DNA from: Acidocella aromatica
GTDB taxonomy: Bacteria > Pseudomonadota > Alphaproteobacteria > Acetobacterales > Acetobacteraceae
Assembly (NCBI RefSeq): GCF_014201825.1
Contig: NZ_JACHFJ010000001.1
Location: 124,001-188,000, forward strand
Reading direction: 5' to 3'
Length of the DNA stretch: 64,000 bases
Shown piece after piece: positions 20,902 to 29,435 of the stretch (within the stretch, counting starts at the first letter, position 1; every line of letters begins with the position of its first letter). The notes beneath the pieces were generated by a model. It had not been told where the DNA came from. It worked only from the letters and a program-made list of their open reading frames with translations, and ran no database searches. The translations under genes were made by a program, and so were the position numbers.

Positions 20902-21677
20902 TTGTCGCCCCCTTGGGCCATGCCGAGCATGGAACCGCCATTATCGATTGGCATCGGCGCCGGGGCGGCGCTGGCCACGGCCCGCACGGACATCACCTGA
21001 GCGCCAATCGGCTGAGCACGCGGCGCGGGCGAGGCGGAGGCCACATACAGCGCCGAACCATTCTCCTCATGCGTGGCATGGACGGAATGATGCGCGGTGT
21101 GGTGCGTAACGCTGTCGGCACTGGCCAGACGCTCGGGCTGCGCCTCGGCATGCTTGGCCACGGCCGGCTTGGGCGCGGCGGCGGCAACGGCCGCCGCGTT
21201 GACGGAAGCCAGCTGCACCTGCGCGGCGGGCTTGGTCGCCAAGCTGGGCGCGGCGGGCTTGGCCGCGGACGCCACGGCGGCAGGCGCTGCCGCCGGCGTG
21301 GACGCAAGCGCCGTGGCGGGCGCCGCCTGGGCGAGTTGCGGCATGGCGGGCACCGGATCGGCCGGGTTGGCGCCAGGCGGCGGGCTGCCAGGTGACGGCA
21401 AGGCGCTGCCCAGGCTGGCCAGGGTGGTGAGCTGTCCCGGCTTCATCGGCTGCAACCCGGTGAACTGCGCCGCCAGCGAGGCCAGGCGCGACGGGTCCGC
21501 CTCCAGAGCCCACTGCGCCTGCAACACGCGGATGCTCTGCTCATCCTGGCGCGTCTGCTGCGTCACCTGGGAGATCTGGTCGTCCAGCGCCTCGCTATGG
21601 TGCTTGACCATGAATAGATACGCGCCGGAGAACGCGAACATCATGCCGCTGATGAGGGTAAGGGGCCGTACGATCAT
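20898..21677 (-). CDS. ftsL: FtsL-like cell division protein with a long Ala/Pro-rich tail
   Basis: The gene lies at the ftsL position between rsmH and ftsI. The first part fits FtsL: a very short cytoplasmic end, one transmembrane segment at about 4-23, then a helix likely to form a coiled coil at about 26-65 (HSEALDDQISQVTQQTRQ). FtsL is usually about 90-130 residues, but this product has 259. From about residue 90 it continues as a low-complexity tail rich in alanine, proline and lysine, presumably in the periplasm. The ATG overlaps the rsmH stop by four bases. The assignment rests on position and topology, because FtsL sequences diverge strongly. Confidence 0.85.
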   Translation of the reverse strand: MIVRPLTLISGMMFAFSGAYLFMVKHHSEALDDQISQVTQQTRQDEQSIRVLQAQWALEADPSRLASLAAQFTGLQPMKPGQLTTLASLGSALPSPGSPPPGANPADPVPAMPQLAQAAPATALASTPAAAPAAVASAAKPAAPSLATKPAAQVQLASVNAAAVAAAAPKPAVAKHAEAQPERLASADSVTHHTAHHSVHATHEENGSALYVASASPAPRAQPIGAQVMSVRAVASAAPAPMPIDNGGSMLGMAQGGDN

Positions 21678-22609
21678 GCCGCGAGCCTTTCCATAACGCG
21701 CAGCTTGGCGCTGCGGGCGCGGGGGTTGGCGTTGAGTTCCGCCGCACTGGCGGTCACCGGAGACTTGGTGACGAGCGCGAAACGAGGCTTGGCCTGGGCC
21801 AGCAGCCCGGCCGGATCATGCCGCGAAGCACCCGGCATACGCCCGGCGCTGCCCGCGAAAAACTGCTTCACGATGCGGTCTTCCAGCGAGTGGAAGCTAA
21901 CCACCACGAGCCGCCCGCCGGGCTTGAGCATGTCTGCTGCCTGCTCCAGCGCCGCCTGGACATCCGCAAGCTCATCGTTGACCGCGATGCGCAGCGCCTG
22001 AAAGCTTCTTGTCGCCGGGTCCAGCCCCGATTTATCCGGTCTCACGACACCCCGTATCACGCCAGCCAGATCCGCCGTCGTTGTAAATTTCTGCACCTTG
22101 CGCCGCTCGACGATAGCCTTGGCCACGCGCCGCGCCGCCTTCTCCTCCCCGAACTCGTAAAGAATATCCGCCAGTTCGGATTCGGGGCAAAAGTTCACCA
22201 GCGTCTCCGCATTCATTTCGCTGCTGCCCATTTGCATGTTCAAAGGCCCGTCATGGCGAAAAGAAAACCCGCGTGCCGGATCGTCGATCTGGTACGAGGA
22301 AACCCCGAGATCGAACACCGCGCCGTCGAGTCCGGCAACTTCATGCGCCGCCAGCAGCTCAGAAATATTGCTGATTCTACCTTCGCAAATCGTAAAGCGT
22401 CCGGGATATTCGCGTTCAAGCTCATGCCCGCGCGCCACGGCGGCGGGGTCGCGGTCGGTGGCGAAGAGCCGGCAATCCGCTGCGTCGAGAATCGCTTTGG
22501 CATAGCCGCCGCCACCAAAAGTCCCATCCAGATAAACGCCTCCATCGCGCGGCTGGAGCATGTTCACAGCCTCATCGCGTAGAACTGGAATATGTGAAAA
22601 TTCTGTCAT
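21674..22609 (-). CDS. rsmH: 16S rRNA (cytosine-1402-N4)-methyltransferase
   Basis: RsmH (MraW) methylates N4 of C1402 in 16S rRNA using S-adenosylmethionine. The 311-residue product begins with HIPVLRDEAVNML, followed by the SAM-binding loop YLDGTFGGGGYAKAIL at about 26-41. It also has DLGVSSYQIDDPARGFSF and the C-terminal VVSFHSLEDRIVK motif. The ATG overlaps the mraZ stop by four bases, the usual dcw arrangement. Confidence 0.97.
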   Translation of the reverse strand: MTEFSHIPVLRDEAVNMLQPRDGGVYLDGTFGGGGYAKAILDAADCRLFATDRDPAAVARGHELEREYPGRFTICEGRISNISELLAAHEVAGLDGAVFDLGVSSYQIDDPARGFSFRHDGPLNMQMGSSEMNAETLVNFCPESELADILYEFGEEKAARRVAKAIVERRKVQKFTTTADLAGVIRGVVRPDKSGLDPATRSFQALRIAVNDELADVQAALEQAADMLKPGGRLVVVSFHSLEDRIVKQFFAGSAGRMPGASRHDPAGLLAQAKPRFALVTKSPVTASAAELNANPRARSAKLRVMERLAA

Positions 22610-23052
22610 CTTGCTGGCGCCCCAAAGGCAATCTTCGGCGCCGCGGCGCAGGAAGCTTCCAGGAACGCCTTACCCGCCTCGGGCTCCCAGATATGAAAAT
22701 GATCGCCACGGCCAAGAAAATACACGGCCTCGGCCAGCTTCGCCCGCGCGGCCAGATGCGCCGGAATCATAATCCGCCCCTGCGCATCTAGCTCCACCTC
22801 GGCGGCTTGGCTGTAAACCACGCTGGCCAGGGCGTAATGCTCGGGGTCGGTCTCGGCCAGAGCATCGACCTTCTCCTGGAACTTGACGTAATCGGGCAAC
22901 GGCCAGGCCTCCACGCAGCCATCGAGCAGCGAGGGCCGCAGTACCAGCGTCATCTCCGGCGTGACCTTCCACACATTGCGGAATGCCGCCGGGACGGAGA
23001 CCCGCCCCTTCGCATCCAGCTTGTTCTCGTGGGTGCCGAAGAGTCGCTTCAT
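22606..23052 (-). CDS. mraZ: Transcriptional regulator MraZ
   Basis: MraZ is a DNA-binding protein with two AbrB-like half domains that represses the dcw operon in the species studied. The 148-residue product has both repeats: LDAKGRVSVPAAFR at about 12-25 and LDAQGRIMIPAHLA at about 88-101. It is the first gene of the cluster, and candidate TGGGN boxes lie 34-58 bases upstream of the start, consistent with autoregulation. Confidence 0.96.
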   Translation of the reverse strand: MKRLFGTHENKLDAKGRVSVPAAFRNVWKVTPEMTLVLRPSLLDGCVEAWPLPDYVKFQEKVDALAETDPEHYALASVVYSQAAEVELDAQGRIMIPAHLAARAKLAEAVYFLGRGDHFHIWEPEAGKAFLEASCAAAPKIAFGAPAR

Positions 23053-23085
23053 TGGGGTTTAAACGCGAGGCCTTCCACCATTTTA

Positions 23086-23110
23086 TGGGAAATCATGGGT
23101 TTCTTTCCCA
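23086..23110. promoter_or_regulatory. Candidate MraZ-binding repeats in the dcw promoter region
   Basis: Three pentamers sit exactly 10 bp apart: TGGGA (23086-23090), TGGGT (23096-23100) and TCCCA (23106-23110, the reverse complement of TGGGA). Spacers are five bases. MraZ of E. coli is known to bind TGGGN repeats separated by five bases. A possible sigma-70 promoter on the minus strand has TTGACG at 23137-23132 and a weak CTAGTG at 23114-23109, which would put the boxes at or just downstream of the -10. The third repeat is inverted, which is atypical. Confidence 0.45.
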
Positions 23111-23305
23111 CTAGCATGGAGCACTTCACCACGTCAAAGATATTTCCTAGGAATTCCTTAATGACTCGGCGTAACTCCCCCTCGCGGAATCAACAAATTT
23201 CGCTGCTTTGTTCGCAATTTGTTCATGTTTCGCGCACGCAGTCCTGCGGCAAATCAATTTTGCAAACGCAACGAAAATTGTTTGGGCCAGAACAAAAAGA
23301 GAAAA

Positions 23306-23692
23306 TCCAGACGGTCTGTAAGCCGGGTTCTGTCCACGCCCCTAGGGACGCTGGACGGCCATTCATCTGGGGCGGACGTTACCGCCCGCCTCACGCAACC
23401 AACCCGGGCGGCAAACCGGAAATCGTTTCGCGCCCATGCTTTCGCACGGCGCCGGCCGCCCCTATTCGGTCTTGCTCCCGGTGGGGTTTACCCTGCCCTC
23501 CCTGTTACCAGCGAGGCGGTGCGCTCTTACCGCACCATTTCACCCTTACCCTGGGCGAACCCGAAGGCGGTATGTTTCTGTGGCACTGTCCCTGGGGTCG
23601 CCCCCGCCGGCCGTTAGCCGGCACCGTACTTCCGTGGAGCCCGGACTTTCCTCCCATGGCTTGCACCACCGGCGGCCGTCCAACCGTCTGGA
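23306..23692 (-). ncRNA. rnpB: RNase P RNA (class A)
   Basis: This is the catalytic RNA of RNase P, which trims tRNA 5' leaders. The minus strand shows the conserved 5' core GAGGAAAGTCCGGGCTCC and the 3' core ACAGAACCCGGCTTACAG. The ends are set by the P1 helix: CCAGACGGT at 23691-23683 pairs perfectly with ACCGTCTGG at 23315-23307. That gives about 387 nt, normal for an alphaproteobacterium. A T-rich stretch follows the 3' end. The gene begins about 20 bases after the amidase stop. Confidence 0.95.
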
Positions 23693-23714
23693 ACGCCCTC
23701 CCTACTCCCGGGGC

Positions 23715-24377
23715 TCAGGCGCGGTCAACCAGCGCTCGCAGCGCGGCGGCGCGGGCGCTGGTGGGCGCATCGGCCACGCCGCTCAGGTTTTGTGGCAGAA
23801 AATGCCGCTGGAAGGCGGTAATCACATCGCGCTCCGGCAGGCTGACATCATAGCCGATGGCGGCGAGATCCGCCGGCAAATCCCCCGGCACGCCGAACTC
23901 ATCCGTCCACATGCCGATGCCCGCCTCCGCCAGCCTCTTCCAGTCGAACAACTCGCCTGGGTCCTGCTTGCGGTTGGGGGCGATGTCCGAATGCGCGACC
24001 ACATTGCGCGCCGGGATCGGATGGCGCGAGAGGATGCCCAGACACAACTCCAGCACAGCATCCATCTGCGCGTCGGGAAACAGCCTGTAACCCCATTCAT
24101 GCCCCGGATTGACGATCTCGATGCCCACCGAGGCGCCGTTGAGCAAGCGTTGCCCCCGCCAGTAGGAGATGCCCGCATGCCAGGCGCGCTTCTCCTCGGG
24201 CACCAGACAGTAAACCGTGCCATCCTCATCCACCACGTAATGCGAGGACACCTTGGCTTCCGGCGAGCGCAGCAGGTCGATAGCCGACTGCGCCGTTGGC
24301 ATGCCCGTGTAATGCAGCACGAGGAACTCTACTGCCGCGTCGCGCTCATCCACATTCGGTGAGGGCAGCAGGATCAT
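23715..24377 (-). CDS. N-acetylmuramoyl-L-alanine amidase (AmpD-like, Amidase_2)
   Basis: This zinc amidase cleaves the MurNAc-L-Ala bond of muropeptides. The 220-residue product has no signal peptide, so it probably acts in the cytoplasm on anhydro-muropeptides during wall recycling, like AmpD. The expected zinc residues are His22 (LHYTG), His129 and Asp139 (VVAHSDIAPNRKQDPG), with Glu87 in SVGIEIVNPGH. The ATG overlaps the stop of the LysE-family gene by four bases. No ampR or beta-lactamase gene is nearby. Confidence 0.9.
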   Translation of the reverse strand: MILLPSPNVDERDAAVEFLVLHYTGMPTAQSAIDLLRSPEAKVSSHYVVDEDGTVYCLVPEEKRAWHAGISYWRGQRLLNGASVGIEIVNPGHEWGYRLFPDAQMDAVLELCLGILSRHPIPARNVVAHSDIAPNRKQDPGELFDWKRLAEAGIGMWTDEFGVPGDLPADLAAIGYDVSLPERDVITAFQRHFLPQNLSGVADAPTSARAAALRALVDRA

Positions 24378-25012
24378 GCGGCCAACCTCCTTGTCAGCAG
24401 CAGATCCACCCCCAGCCCGATCATCAGCCCGCCCGCCCCTTGGCGCACGCGCGCAATCACACCTCCGCGCCCGGCCAGGGAGCCGCGCACCGCCCCTGCC
24501 GCCAACGCCACGGCGAGGTCCGCGCTGGTGTTCAACGCGACCGAGACCAGCCCAAGGAGCAGGAATTGCAACGCCACATGGCCTCGTGGAAGGTCAACGA
24601 ATTGCGGCAAAAAGGCGAGGAAGAACGTCGCCGTCTTGGGGTTGAGCGCCTCCACCAGCATGCCGTCGATTACCGCCCGGCGCGGATTGGCGGGCCTGGG
24701 CTCCACGGCTTGCAACATCGCCGCATCCCGCCGCGCGGAGCGGATCATGCCGATACCCATCCATACCAGATACACCGCCCCGGCCAGCTTCAGCAGCGCG
24801 AACAGCTTGGCGCTGGCCAGCACCAGGGCCGAGAGCCCCAAAGTGCCCGCCACCACATGCACCATGCCGCCAATGCCCGTTCCAGCGCCCGAGGCCAGCC
24901 CCTCCAGCTTTCCTGCCGCCAAACTGCGCGAGCTGACGTAAAAAATACTCGGCCCCGGCAGCAGCGCCAGCACCAGCGCCGCCGCGAAAAACATCCAAAA
25001 ATTCTGAGACAT
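24374..25012 (-). CDS. LysE/RhtB-family amino acid exporter
   Basis: The 212-residue product is a small polytopic membrane protein with about six hydrophobic segments. It has the LysE-family signature at the N-terminus (FFAAALVLALLPGPSIFYVSSRSLAAGK) and the central ALNPKTATFFLAFLPQFV motif. The family exports basic amino acids, homoserine lactone or related compounds; the substrate cannot be read from the sequence. It lies two bases after the DjlA-like stop and overlaps the amidase start by four bases. Confidence 0.9.
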   Translation of the reverse strand: MSQNFWMFFAAALVLALLPGPSIFYVSSRSLAAGKLEGLASGAGTGIGGMVHVVAGTLGLSALVLASAKLFALLKLAGAVYLVWMGIGMIRSARRDAAMLQAVEPRPANPRRAVIDGMLVEALNPKTATFFLAFLPQFVDLPRGHVALQFLLLGLVSVALNTSADLAVALAAGAVRGSLAGRGGVIARVRQGAGGLMIGLGVDLLLTRRLAA

Positions 25013-25014
25013 GG

Positions 25015-25791
25015 CTACAGCCGCCGCTCCCGCTTAATCGCGTCATAGGCGGCGTTGATCCGCGCCACCTTCTCCGAGGCCAGTTTGATCCGCGCCGCCG
25101 ACGCGCCCTGCGAGGCCAGCACGTCCGGATGATGTTCGCGCACCAACTGCTTCCAGCGAGTGCGGATCTCGTCGCCCGTGGCACTGCGGCGCAGGCCAAG
25201 CACGGCATAGGCGTCCTCGGCGGATTGCTGAGGCGCCGCCACTCCGCCCGAAGCCCGGCGGATCGCCGCCTCATCCAGCCGGAAGGCAAAAGCCACCCGG
25301 CCCAGAAAATCCGCTTCCGCACCGTTAAGCGCGCCATCGGCCCGGGCGATCTGGTACAATCCCGCAAGCACTTGCTCCAAAATCCCCCGGCTGTCGGAAA
25401 AGGCTTGCCCGAGCTGGGTGGCATAGCTCTCGAAGCCGTCGGTACTTTCACGCGCGCTGTCGAACAGCCGCCCCACCTCGGCGACATTCTCCGGCGGAAT
25501 GGCGAAGCTGCGCTTGAACGCGTCGATCTCCACACGGCCTACCGGCCCGTCGCATTTGGCGAGCTTGGCGGCCAGCACGGTCACGCTCACGGCGAACAGC
25601 TGGTCCCGCCCGCCGAGCATGGCGGCCACCCTGGCGCTGTCGAACGGCATCACCCGGTCACCGAAGAAGGAGAAGGCCTGGAACCGCCCCTCATCCGCCG
25701 CGTGGCCCAGCGCCGCGCCGAACAGCGCCCCCACCGGCCCGCCCATGGCGAAACCGGCCAGACCACCGATAAACTTGCCCCAGTAGCTCAT
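25015..25791 (-). CDS. DjlA-like co-chaperone (TerB and J domains)
   Basis: The 258-residue product has a glycine-rich hydrophobic N-terminus (about 6-30) that could anchor it in the membrane. A TerB-like helical domain spans about 60-175, and a C-terminal J domain spans about 192-258 with the HPD motif at 221-223. DjlA proteins stimulate DnaK ATPase at the inner membrane. It is the first gene of a minus-strand unit with the LysE-family exporter and amidase, and it diverges from the 5-oxoprolinase gene. Confidence 0.88.
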   Translation of the reverse strand: MSYWGKFIGGLAGFAMGGPVGALFGAALGHAADEGRFQAFSFFGDRVMPFDSARVAAMLGGRDQLFAVSVTVLAAKLAKCDGPVGRVEIDAFKRSFAIPPENVAEVGRLFDSARESTDGFESYATQLGQAFSDSRGILEQVLAGLYQIARADGALNGAEADFLGRVAFAFRLDEAAIRRASGGVAAPQQSAEDAYAVLGLRRSATGDEIRTRWKQLVREHHPDVLASQGASAARIKLASEKVARINAAYDAIKRERRL

Positions 25792-25865
25792 GTGTTCAGT
25801 CTAGCACGCCCTTGAACCCGGCCCAACAATCGGACATCAACCATGGAGCATTCTTGGACAAGCGC

Positions 25866-28800
25866 ATGGGCTGGCAATTCTGGATCGATCGCGGCGGCAC
25901 GTTCACCGATATTGTGGCCCGCTCTCCCGCAGGCACGCTGGCGACGAAGAAGCTCCTCTCGGAAAACCCCGGGCGCTACCGTGACGCCGCCGTGCAGGGC
26001 ATCCGCGAATTCCTCGCTTTGGCCGATGATGCGCCGATCCCGGCGGACGCCATCGCCAGCGTGAAGATGGGCACCACCGTCGCCACCAACGCGCTGCTGG
26101 AGCGTAAGGGGGCGCGCACGCTGCTGCTGGTGAACCGTGGCTTCGCCGACCTGCTGCGCATCGGCAACCAGGCCCGCCCCAAGCTGTTCGACCTCGATAT
26201 CCGTCTCCCCTCCATGCTCTATGAGCGCGTCGAGGAAATTCCGGGCCGCGTTTCCGTCACCGGCGAGGAGATCGAGCCGCTCGACAAAGCCACCGCCCTG
26301 GCGGCCCTTAGCGCCGCGCGAGCGGCGGGGGTGGAGGCCGTGGCCATCGCGCTCATCCATGCCTGGAAATACCCGGCCATGGAGCAACGCCTCGGCCAGT
26401 TGGCGGCCCAGGCCGGATTCACGCAAATCTCGCTCTCGCATATCGCCAGCCCTCTGCTGCGCCTCGTGCCCCGCGCCGACACCACGGTGGCCGACGCCTA
26501 TCTCTCGCCCGTTCTGCTGCGTTACATCGCCCAGGTTTCCGAAGGGCTAAATAATTCCCCGCTCTATTTCATGCAGTCGCATGGCGGGCTGGCCCGCGCC
26601 AATGCCTTCACCGGCAAGGACGCCATCCTCTCCGGCCCGGCTGGCGGCATCGTCGGCGCGGTACGTACTGCCGCAGCAGCGGGATTCAACGCCGTCATCG
26701 GGTTCGACATGGGCGGCACCAGCACCGATGTCGCGCTCTATGACGGCGCATTCCAACGCAGCCTGGAAACCGAGATTGCGGGCGTGCGCCTGCGCGCCCC
26801 GATGCTCGCCATCAACACCGTGGCGGCGGGCGGTGGCTCTATCTTAAGCTTCGACGGCGCCCGCCTGCGCGCAGGCCCCGAGAGTGCCGGGGCCAACCCC
26901 GGCCCCGCCGCCTACCGCAAGGGCGGCCCCCTCACGGTGACGGACGCCAACGTGCTGCTGGGCAAAATCTTGCCCGCGCATTTCCCCGCCATCTTTGGCC
27001 CGAACGGCGACGAAAAGCTCGACGCCGAGACCGTCCGCAACATGTTTACGCATCTGGCGGCCCAGGTCGGCGGCTACACGCCCGAGCAACTGGCCGAGGG
27101 CTTCATCCAGATCGCCGTCGCCAACATGGCCCAGGCCATCCGCCAGATTTCCGTGCAGAAGGGGCTAAACCCGGCGGATTTCGCCCTGGTCTGCTTTGGC
27201 GGCGCGGGTGGGCAGCATGCCTGCCTGGTGGCCGACGAGTTGGGCATGGACCGGGTGTTCATCCACCCCTTCGCCGGGGTGCTCTCGGCCTACGGCATCG
27301 GCCTTTCCGATTTCTCGCTCCTGCGTGAACAGGCGGTGGAACTCCCCTTCACCGAAACCGCGCTGGACGCCCTGGCCCAAACCGCCGCGCGCCTCGCCGC
27401 CGAGGCCGAAACCTCCCTACGCGCCCAAACGCCAGGGGCCGACATCACCCACAGCACCACCATCCTGCTGCGCTATGCAGGCACGGACACCGCCCTGCCG
27501 GTGTCATTCGCCCCTTACGCCGAGATGCTCGCCGAATTCACCGCCGCGCATCAGCGCCTGTTCGGCTTCACCACGCCCGAAAAACCGCTGGTAGCGGAAA
27601 CCGTGCTGGTGGAAGCCAGCGCCCCCGGCGAGCCCCTGGCCGAGCCGGGGATCTCCCCCGCGCCGCTCCCCGCCCCGCTGGAAACCACGCATATGTTCAC
27701 CGGCGGCGAGGCCCGCGTCACTCCGGTCTACGACCGCGCCTCCCTGGGCGCTGGTGTCAAAATCCCTGGCCCGGCGATTTTGAAGGAAGCCATCGCCACC
27801 ACCATCGTGGAGCCAGGCTGGACAGCCGAGATCACCCCGCACAACCATTGCGTCCTGCGCCGCACGGAGGCCCGCGCCAACGCGGTCATCGCCGAGGCCG
27901 AGACGCCCGATCCAGTGCTGCTGGAACTCTTCACCAACCTGTTCATGTCCATCGCCGAGCAGGCCGGGGCAGTCCTGCGCAACACCGCGCAGAGCGTGAA
28001 CATCAAGGAGCGGCTGGATTTCTCCTGCGCCATCTTCGACGCCGAGGGCAATCTCGTGGCCAACGCGCCGCATGTGCCGGTACATCTGGGAGCCATGGGG
28101 GCTTCAGTGCGCCATGTCATCGCGCTCCGTGGCGGCACGCTGCGCCCCGGCGACGCCGTGGCCCTGAACAATCCCTACGCCGGCGGCACGCACCTGCCGG
28201 ACATAACCCTCATCACTCCAGTTTTCGACGAAACGGACACAGAAATCCGCTTCTTCACCGCCTGCCGTGGCCATCATGCCGATATCGGCGGCCTCACTCC
28301 CGGCTCCACCCCGCCTTTCTCCACCACGCTGGAGGAAGAAGGCGTGGTCATCGACAATTTCCTGTTGCTATCCGGTGGTGAATTTCGGGAAGACGGCTTC
28401 CGCGCATTGCTGGCGGGAGCAAAATACCCAGCTCGCAACCCGGAGCAAAATGTCGCCGACATCAAGGCGCAGATCGCCGCCAACGCCACCGCCAGCGCGG
28501 CACTGGGGCAGATCGTCTCGCATTACGGCTGGGCCGTGGTGCGTAACTACATGCGCCATGTGATGGACAATGCCGAAGCCGCCACCCGCGCGGCCATTCT
28601 CCACCTGCGCGATGCCGATTTCGCCTATACCATGGATGACGGCACGCCTTTGCATGTGTCGCTCCGCATAAACCGCGAAACCGCCTCCGCCACAGTGGAT
28701 TTCACCGGCACGGGCCTTGCGGGGGCGAACAACTTCAACGCCCCCAAAGCGGTAACCACGGCAGCGGTGCTCTACGCCTTCCGCTGCCTCACCGGCTCCG

Positions 28801-29435
28801 ATCTGCCGCTGAACGAGGGCTGCCTGAAGCCGCTCTCCATCATCATCCCCGAGGGCAGCTTCCTCGCCCCACCCCCAGGCTCCGCCGTGGTGGCGGGCAA
28901 TACCGAGGTTTCCCAGGCCGTCACCGTGGCGCTGCTGGGCGCGATGGGGGCGGCGGCGTCCTCCCAGGCGACGATGAACAATTTCCTCTTTGGCAACGCC
29001 CAATACCAGTATTATGAAACCATTTGCGGTGGGGCCGGAGCTGGGCCGGGCTTCAACGGCTGCTCGGCAGTACATACGCACATGACCAACACGCGTATCA
29101 CGGACCCCGAGGTGCTGGAGTTGCGCTTTCCCGTCCGCGTGGAGGAGTTCTCCATCCGTAAAAATTCGGGCGGCGGCGGAAAATTCATCGGCGGGGATGG
29201 CGTTACGCGCAAAATCCGGTTTTTAGAGCCCATGACCGCCACCATCACCGCCTCGCGCCGCACCATACCACCCTTCGGCCTGGAAGGTGGCGCCCCTGGC
29301 GCCTGCGGCGCGCAATACGTGCAACGCGCCGCAGGCACGGTTGAGCCCCTGCCCGGCCGCGCCGCGGCGGAGCTGGCGGCGGGCGACGCCTTCGTCATCG
29401 AGACCCCGGGCGGCGGCGGGTACGGCGCGCCTTGA
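25866..29435 (+). CDS. 5-oxoprolinase (ATP-hydrolysing), HyuA-HyuB fusion
   Basis: The 1189-residue product joins a HyuA-type ATPase half and a HyuB-type half, as in eukaryotic and many bacterial 5-oxoprolinases, which open 5-oxo-L-proline to glutamate using ATP. Visible features are [14 protein letters not shown] at about 5-18, the second phosphate motif [16 protein letters not shown] at about 279-294, and the HyuB half from roughly residue 678 ([30 protein letters not shown]). It ends with the usual [10 protein letters not shown] chose the ATG at 25866; a TTG at 25812 also lies in frame. A related hydantoinase activity cannot be excluded. Confidence 0.9.
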   Translation: MGWQFWIDRGGTFTDIVARSPAGTLATKKLLSENPGRYRDAAVQGIREFLALADDAPIPADAIASVKMGTTVATNALLERKGARTLLLVNRGFADLLRIGNQARPKLFDLDIRLPSMLYERVEEIPGRVSVTGEEIEPLDKATALAALSAARAAGVEAVAIALIHAWKYPAMEQRLGQLAAQAGFTQISLSHIASPLLRLVPRADTTVADAYLSPVLLRYIAQVSEGLNNSPLYFMQSHGGLARANAFTGKDAILSGPAGGIVGAVRTAAAAGFNAVIGFDMGGTSTDVALYDGAFQRSLETEIAGVRLRAPMLAINTVAAGGGSILSFDGARLRAGPESAGANPGPAAYRKGGPLTVTDANVLLGKILPAHFPAIFGPNGDEKLDAETVRNMFTHLAAQVGGYTPEQLAEGFIQIAVANMAQAIRQISVQKGLNPADFALVCFGGAGGQHACLVADELGMDRVFIHPFAGVLSAYGIGLSDFSLLREQAVELPFTETALDALAQTAARLAAEAETSLRAQTPGADITHSTTILLRYAGTDTALPVSFAPYAEMLAEFTAAHQRLFGFTTPEKPLVAETVLVEASAPGEPLAEPGISPAPLPAPLETTHMFTGGEARVTPVYDRASLGAGVKIPGPAILKEAIATTIVEPGWTAEITPHNHCVLRRTEARANAVIAEAETPDPVLLELFTNLFMSIAEQAGAVLRNTAQSVNIKERLDFSCAIFDAEGNLVANAPHVPVHLGAMGASVRHVIALRGGTLRPGDAVALNNPYAGGTHLPDITLITPVFDETDTEIRFFTACRGHHADIGGLTPGSTPPFSTTLEEEGVVIDNFLLLSGGEFREDGFRALLAGAKYPARNPEQNVADIKAQIAANATASAALGQIVSHYGWAVVRNYMRHVMDNAEAATRAAILHLRDADFAYTMDDGTPLHVSLRINRETASATVDFTGTGLAGANNFNAPKAVTTAAVLYAFRCLTGSDLPLNEGCLKPLSIIIPEGSFLAPPPGSAVVAGNTEVSQAVTVALLGAMGAAASSQATMNNFLFGNAQYQYYETICGGAGAGPGFNGCSAVHTHMTNTRITDPEVLELRFPVRVEEFSIRKNSGGGGKFIGGDGVTRKIRFLEPMTATITASRRTIPPFGLEGGAPGACGAQYVQRAAGTVEPLPGRAAAELAAGDAFVIETPGGGGYGAP

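Noticed and set aside
23219-24362. Open frames over the RNase P RNA region on the plus strand
   Set aside because: The minus strand carries the universally conserved RNase P RNA core and a matching P1 helix, so these frames are not coding.
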